Shown here piece by piece: positions 22,228 to 22,733 of a stretch of 22,733 nt of DNA. Numbering within the stretch: position 1 is the stretch's first letter; each line of letters opens with the position of its first letter. The notes under the pieces were generated by a model. It worked only from the letters and a program-made list of their open reading frames with translations, made no database searches and had not been told where the DNA came from. Origin of the DNA: a virus; IMG/VR virus record IMGVR_UViG_3300029787_000011, positions 1 through 22,733 of that record; one strand, given 5' to 3'. The translations under genes and the position numbers were made by a program.

Positions 22228-22469
22228 ACTGCTAATACCTGTGTGACCTCAGGAAATACTTCCTTGACTCTACGTTCAATACCCAACTGTAAAGTTTGGG
22301 CACTCATAGCACAACCTGTGCATGCTCCACCCATCCTAACCATAACAATAGGACCTTCCTTTAAGTAATCTATACCGATATACTCAAGGTATCCTCCATC
22401 AGATTCTATGTATGGACGTAATTCGTCAAGAACATTATTAACGTTCAAGTCGTTTAACTCTTCAGTCAT
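22224..22469 (-). CDS. Nfu-type Fe-S cluster scaffold domain protein
   Basis: This is a single NifU C-terminal (Nfu) domain of 81 aa. It shows the family's VLDELRPYIESDGGYLEYI opening, VMVRMGGACTGCAMSAQTL with the CxxC that holds a 4Fe-4S cluster between two subunits (C50 and C53 from the chosen start), and a helical end. Nfu proteins receive and deliver Fe-S clusters to target enzymes such as photosystem I in cyanobacteria. The frame extends to a TTG at 22496, but the ATG at 22469, six bases past the upstream stop, is more likely. There is no fused A-type domain. The gene is coupled by ATGA to the terminase. Confidence 0.85.
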   Translation of the reverse strand: MTEELNDLNVNNVLDELRPYIESDGGYLEYIGIDYLKEGPIVMVRMGGACTGCAMSAQTLQLGIERRVKEVFPEVTQVLAV

Positions 22470-22474
22470 TTTAT

Positions 22475-22696
22475 TTAAAAGTGTTTGTTCTCCCAACCTT
22501 GTCCTAACCAGTTATCTCTTTTAAATGCAGGAATAACTTCGTTGACTAGGAACTTACGATTTTGTTCTGCAATCTTCAATGATTTAGTTTCAAGATTAGA
22601 TACTCTTGACTCAAGTGAAGATGCAAACCACACAGCACCACCTAACTGAACAAGTAAGAAGGATATTGCTGCGAATGGAATTTTAAAATCTTTCAT
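22475..22696 (-). CDS. Small single-pass membrane protein, 73 aa
   Basis: A hydrophobic segment of about 20 residues (IPFAAISFLLVQLGGAVWFA, 6-25) is followed by a charged, coiled-coil-like stretch (SRVSNLETKSLKIAEQNRK) and a tail ending in WENKHF. The positive N-terminus suggests N-in topology. GAGGG lies about ten bases before the ATG at 22696. The size and one TM fit many small cyanophage proteins near the terminase. A lysis accessory or holin-like role is possible, but nothing in the sequence decides it. I can assign nothing to the 37 bases upstream except that two frames reach stops there. Confidence 0.75.
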   Translation of the reverse strand: MKDFKIPFAAISFLLVQLGGAVWFASSLESRVSNLETKSLKIAEQNRKFLVNEVIPAFKRDNWLGQGWENKHF

Positions 22697-22733
22697 TTAA
22701 TTAACCCTCGTTTAATGTGCCAAAAGACCTACG

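Overview
The window is a stretch of a T4-like myovirus genome that very probably infects marine picocyanobacteria (a Prochlorococcus/Synechococcus cyanomyovirus). The reasons are the T4 core gene order gp17-gp18-gp19-gp20-gp67-gp21-gp22-gp23, the T4 recombination and late-transcription set uvsY-uvsW-gp55-gp47-gp46, low GC content by eye, and a phycobilin-synthesis gene (pcyA), which only makes sense in a cyanobacterial host. Every gene I can support lies on the minus strand, so transcription runs from high to low coordinates. Genes are packed tightly, often with ATGA, TAATG or TTGA overlaps. I see no tRNA, CRISPR array, insertion sequence or integrase. No gene-free stretch exceeds about 160 bases.

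Right part (22.7 to 12.4 kb), virion assembly: a small one-TM protein, an Nfu-type Fe-S scaffold domain, the large terminase gp17, tail sheath gp18, tail tube gp19, portal gp20, a gp67-like prohead core protein, prohead protease gp21, scaffold gp22 and major capsid protein gp23. T4-type late promoter motifs (TATAAATA or close variants) precede gp18, gp19, gp20, gp67 and gp22. A UUCG-loop terminator follows gp23.

Middle (12.4 to 8.7 kb), accessory insertion plus recombination: directly after the gp23 terminator is a near-consensus sigma-70 promoter (TTGACA, 17 bp, TATAGT), flanked by inverted repeats and driving a 394-aa protein I do not recognise, with a possible ParB/sulfiredoxin-like region. 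After its terminator come a 2OG-Fe(II) oxygenase, a tail-tube-fold structural protein, two unknown proteins (51 and 178 aa) and the recombination mediator uvsY.

Left part (8.7 to 0 kb): the uvsW helicase and an unknown 144-aa gene. Then a perfect consensus sigma-70 promoter (TTGACA, 17 bp, TATAAT) opens the overlapping cluster gp55 (late sigma factor), gp47, an 88-aa unknown and gp46. A large protein joining an HExxH zinc-peptidase-like domain to a VWA domain follows. It is coupled by ATGA to pcyA, which is coupled by TAATG to a 53-aa gene. A partial unknown frame runs off the left edge.

Working model: host sigma-70-like promoters fire early to make gp55 and the gp46/47 nuclease. gp55 then redirects host polymerase to the TATAAATA promoters of the virion genes. 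UvsY, UvsW and gp46/47 support recombination-dependent replication, and PcyA acts on host tetrapyrrole metabolism. Least explained are the 394-aa gene with its private promoter, the peptidase-VWA protein, and the small genes tucked between core genes. All homology statements rest on remembered family sequences and motifs; no search was run.
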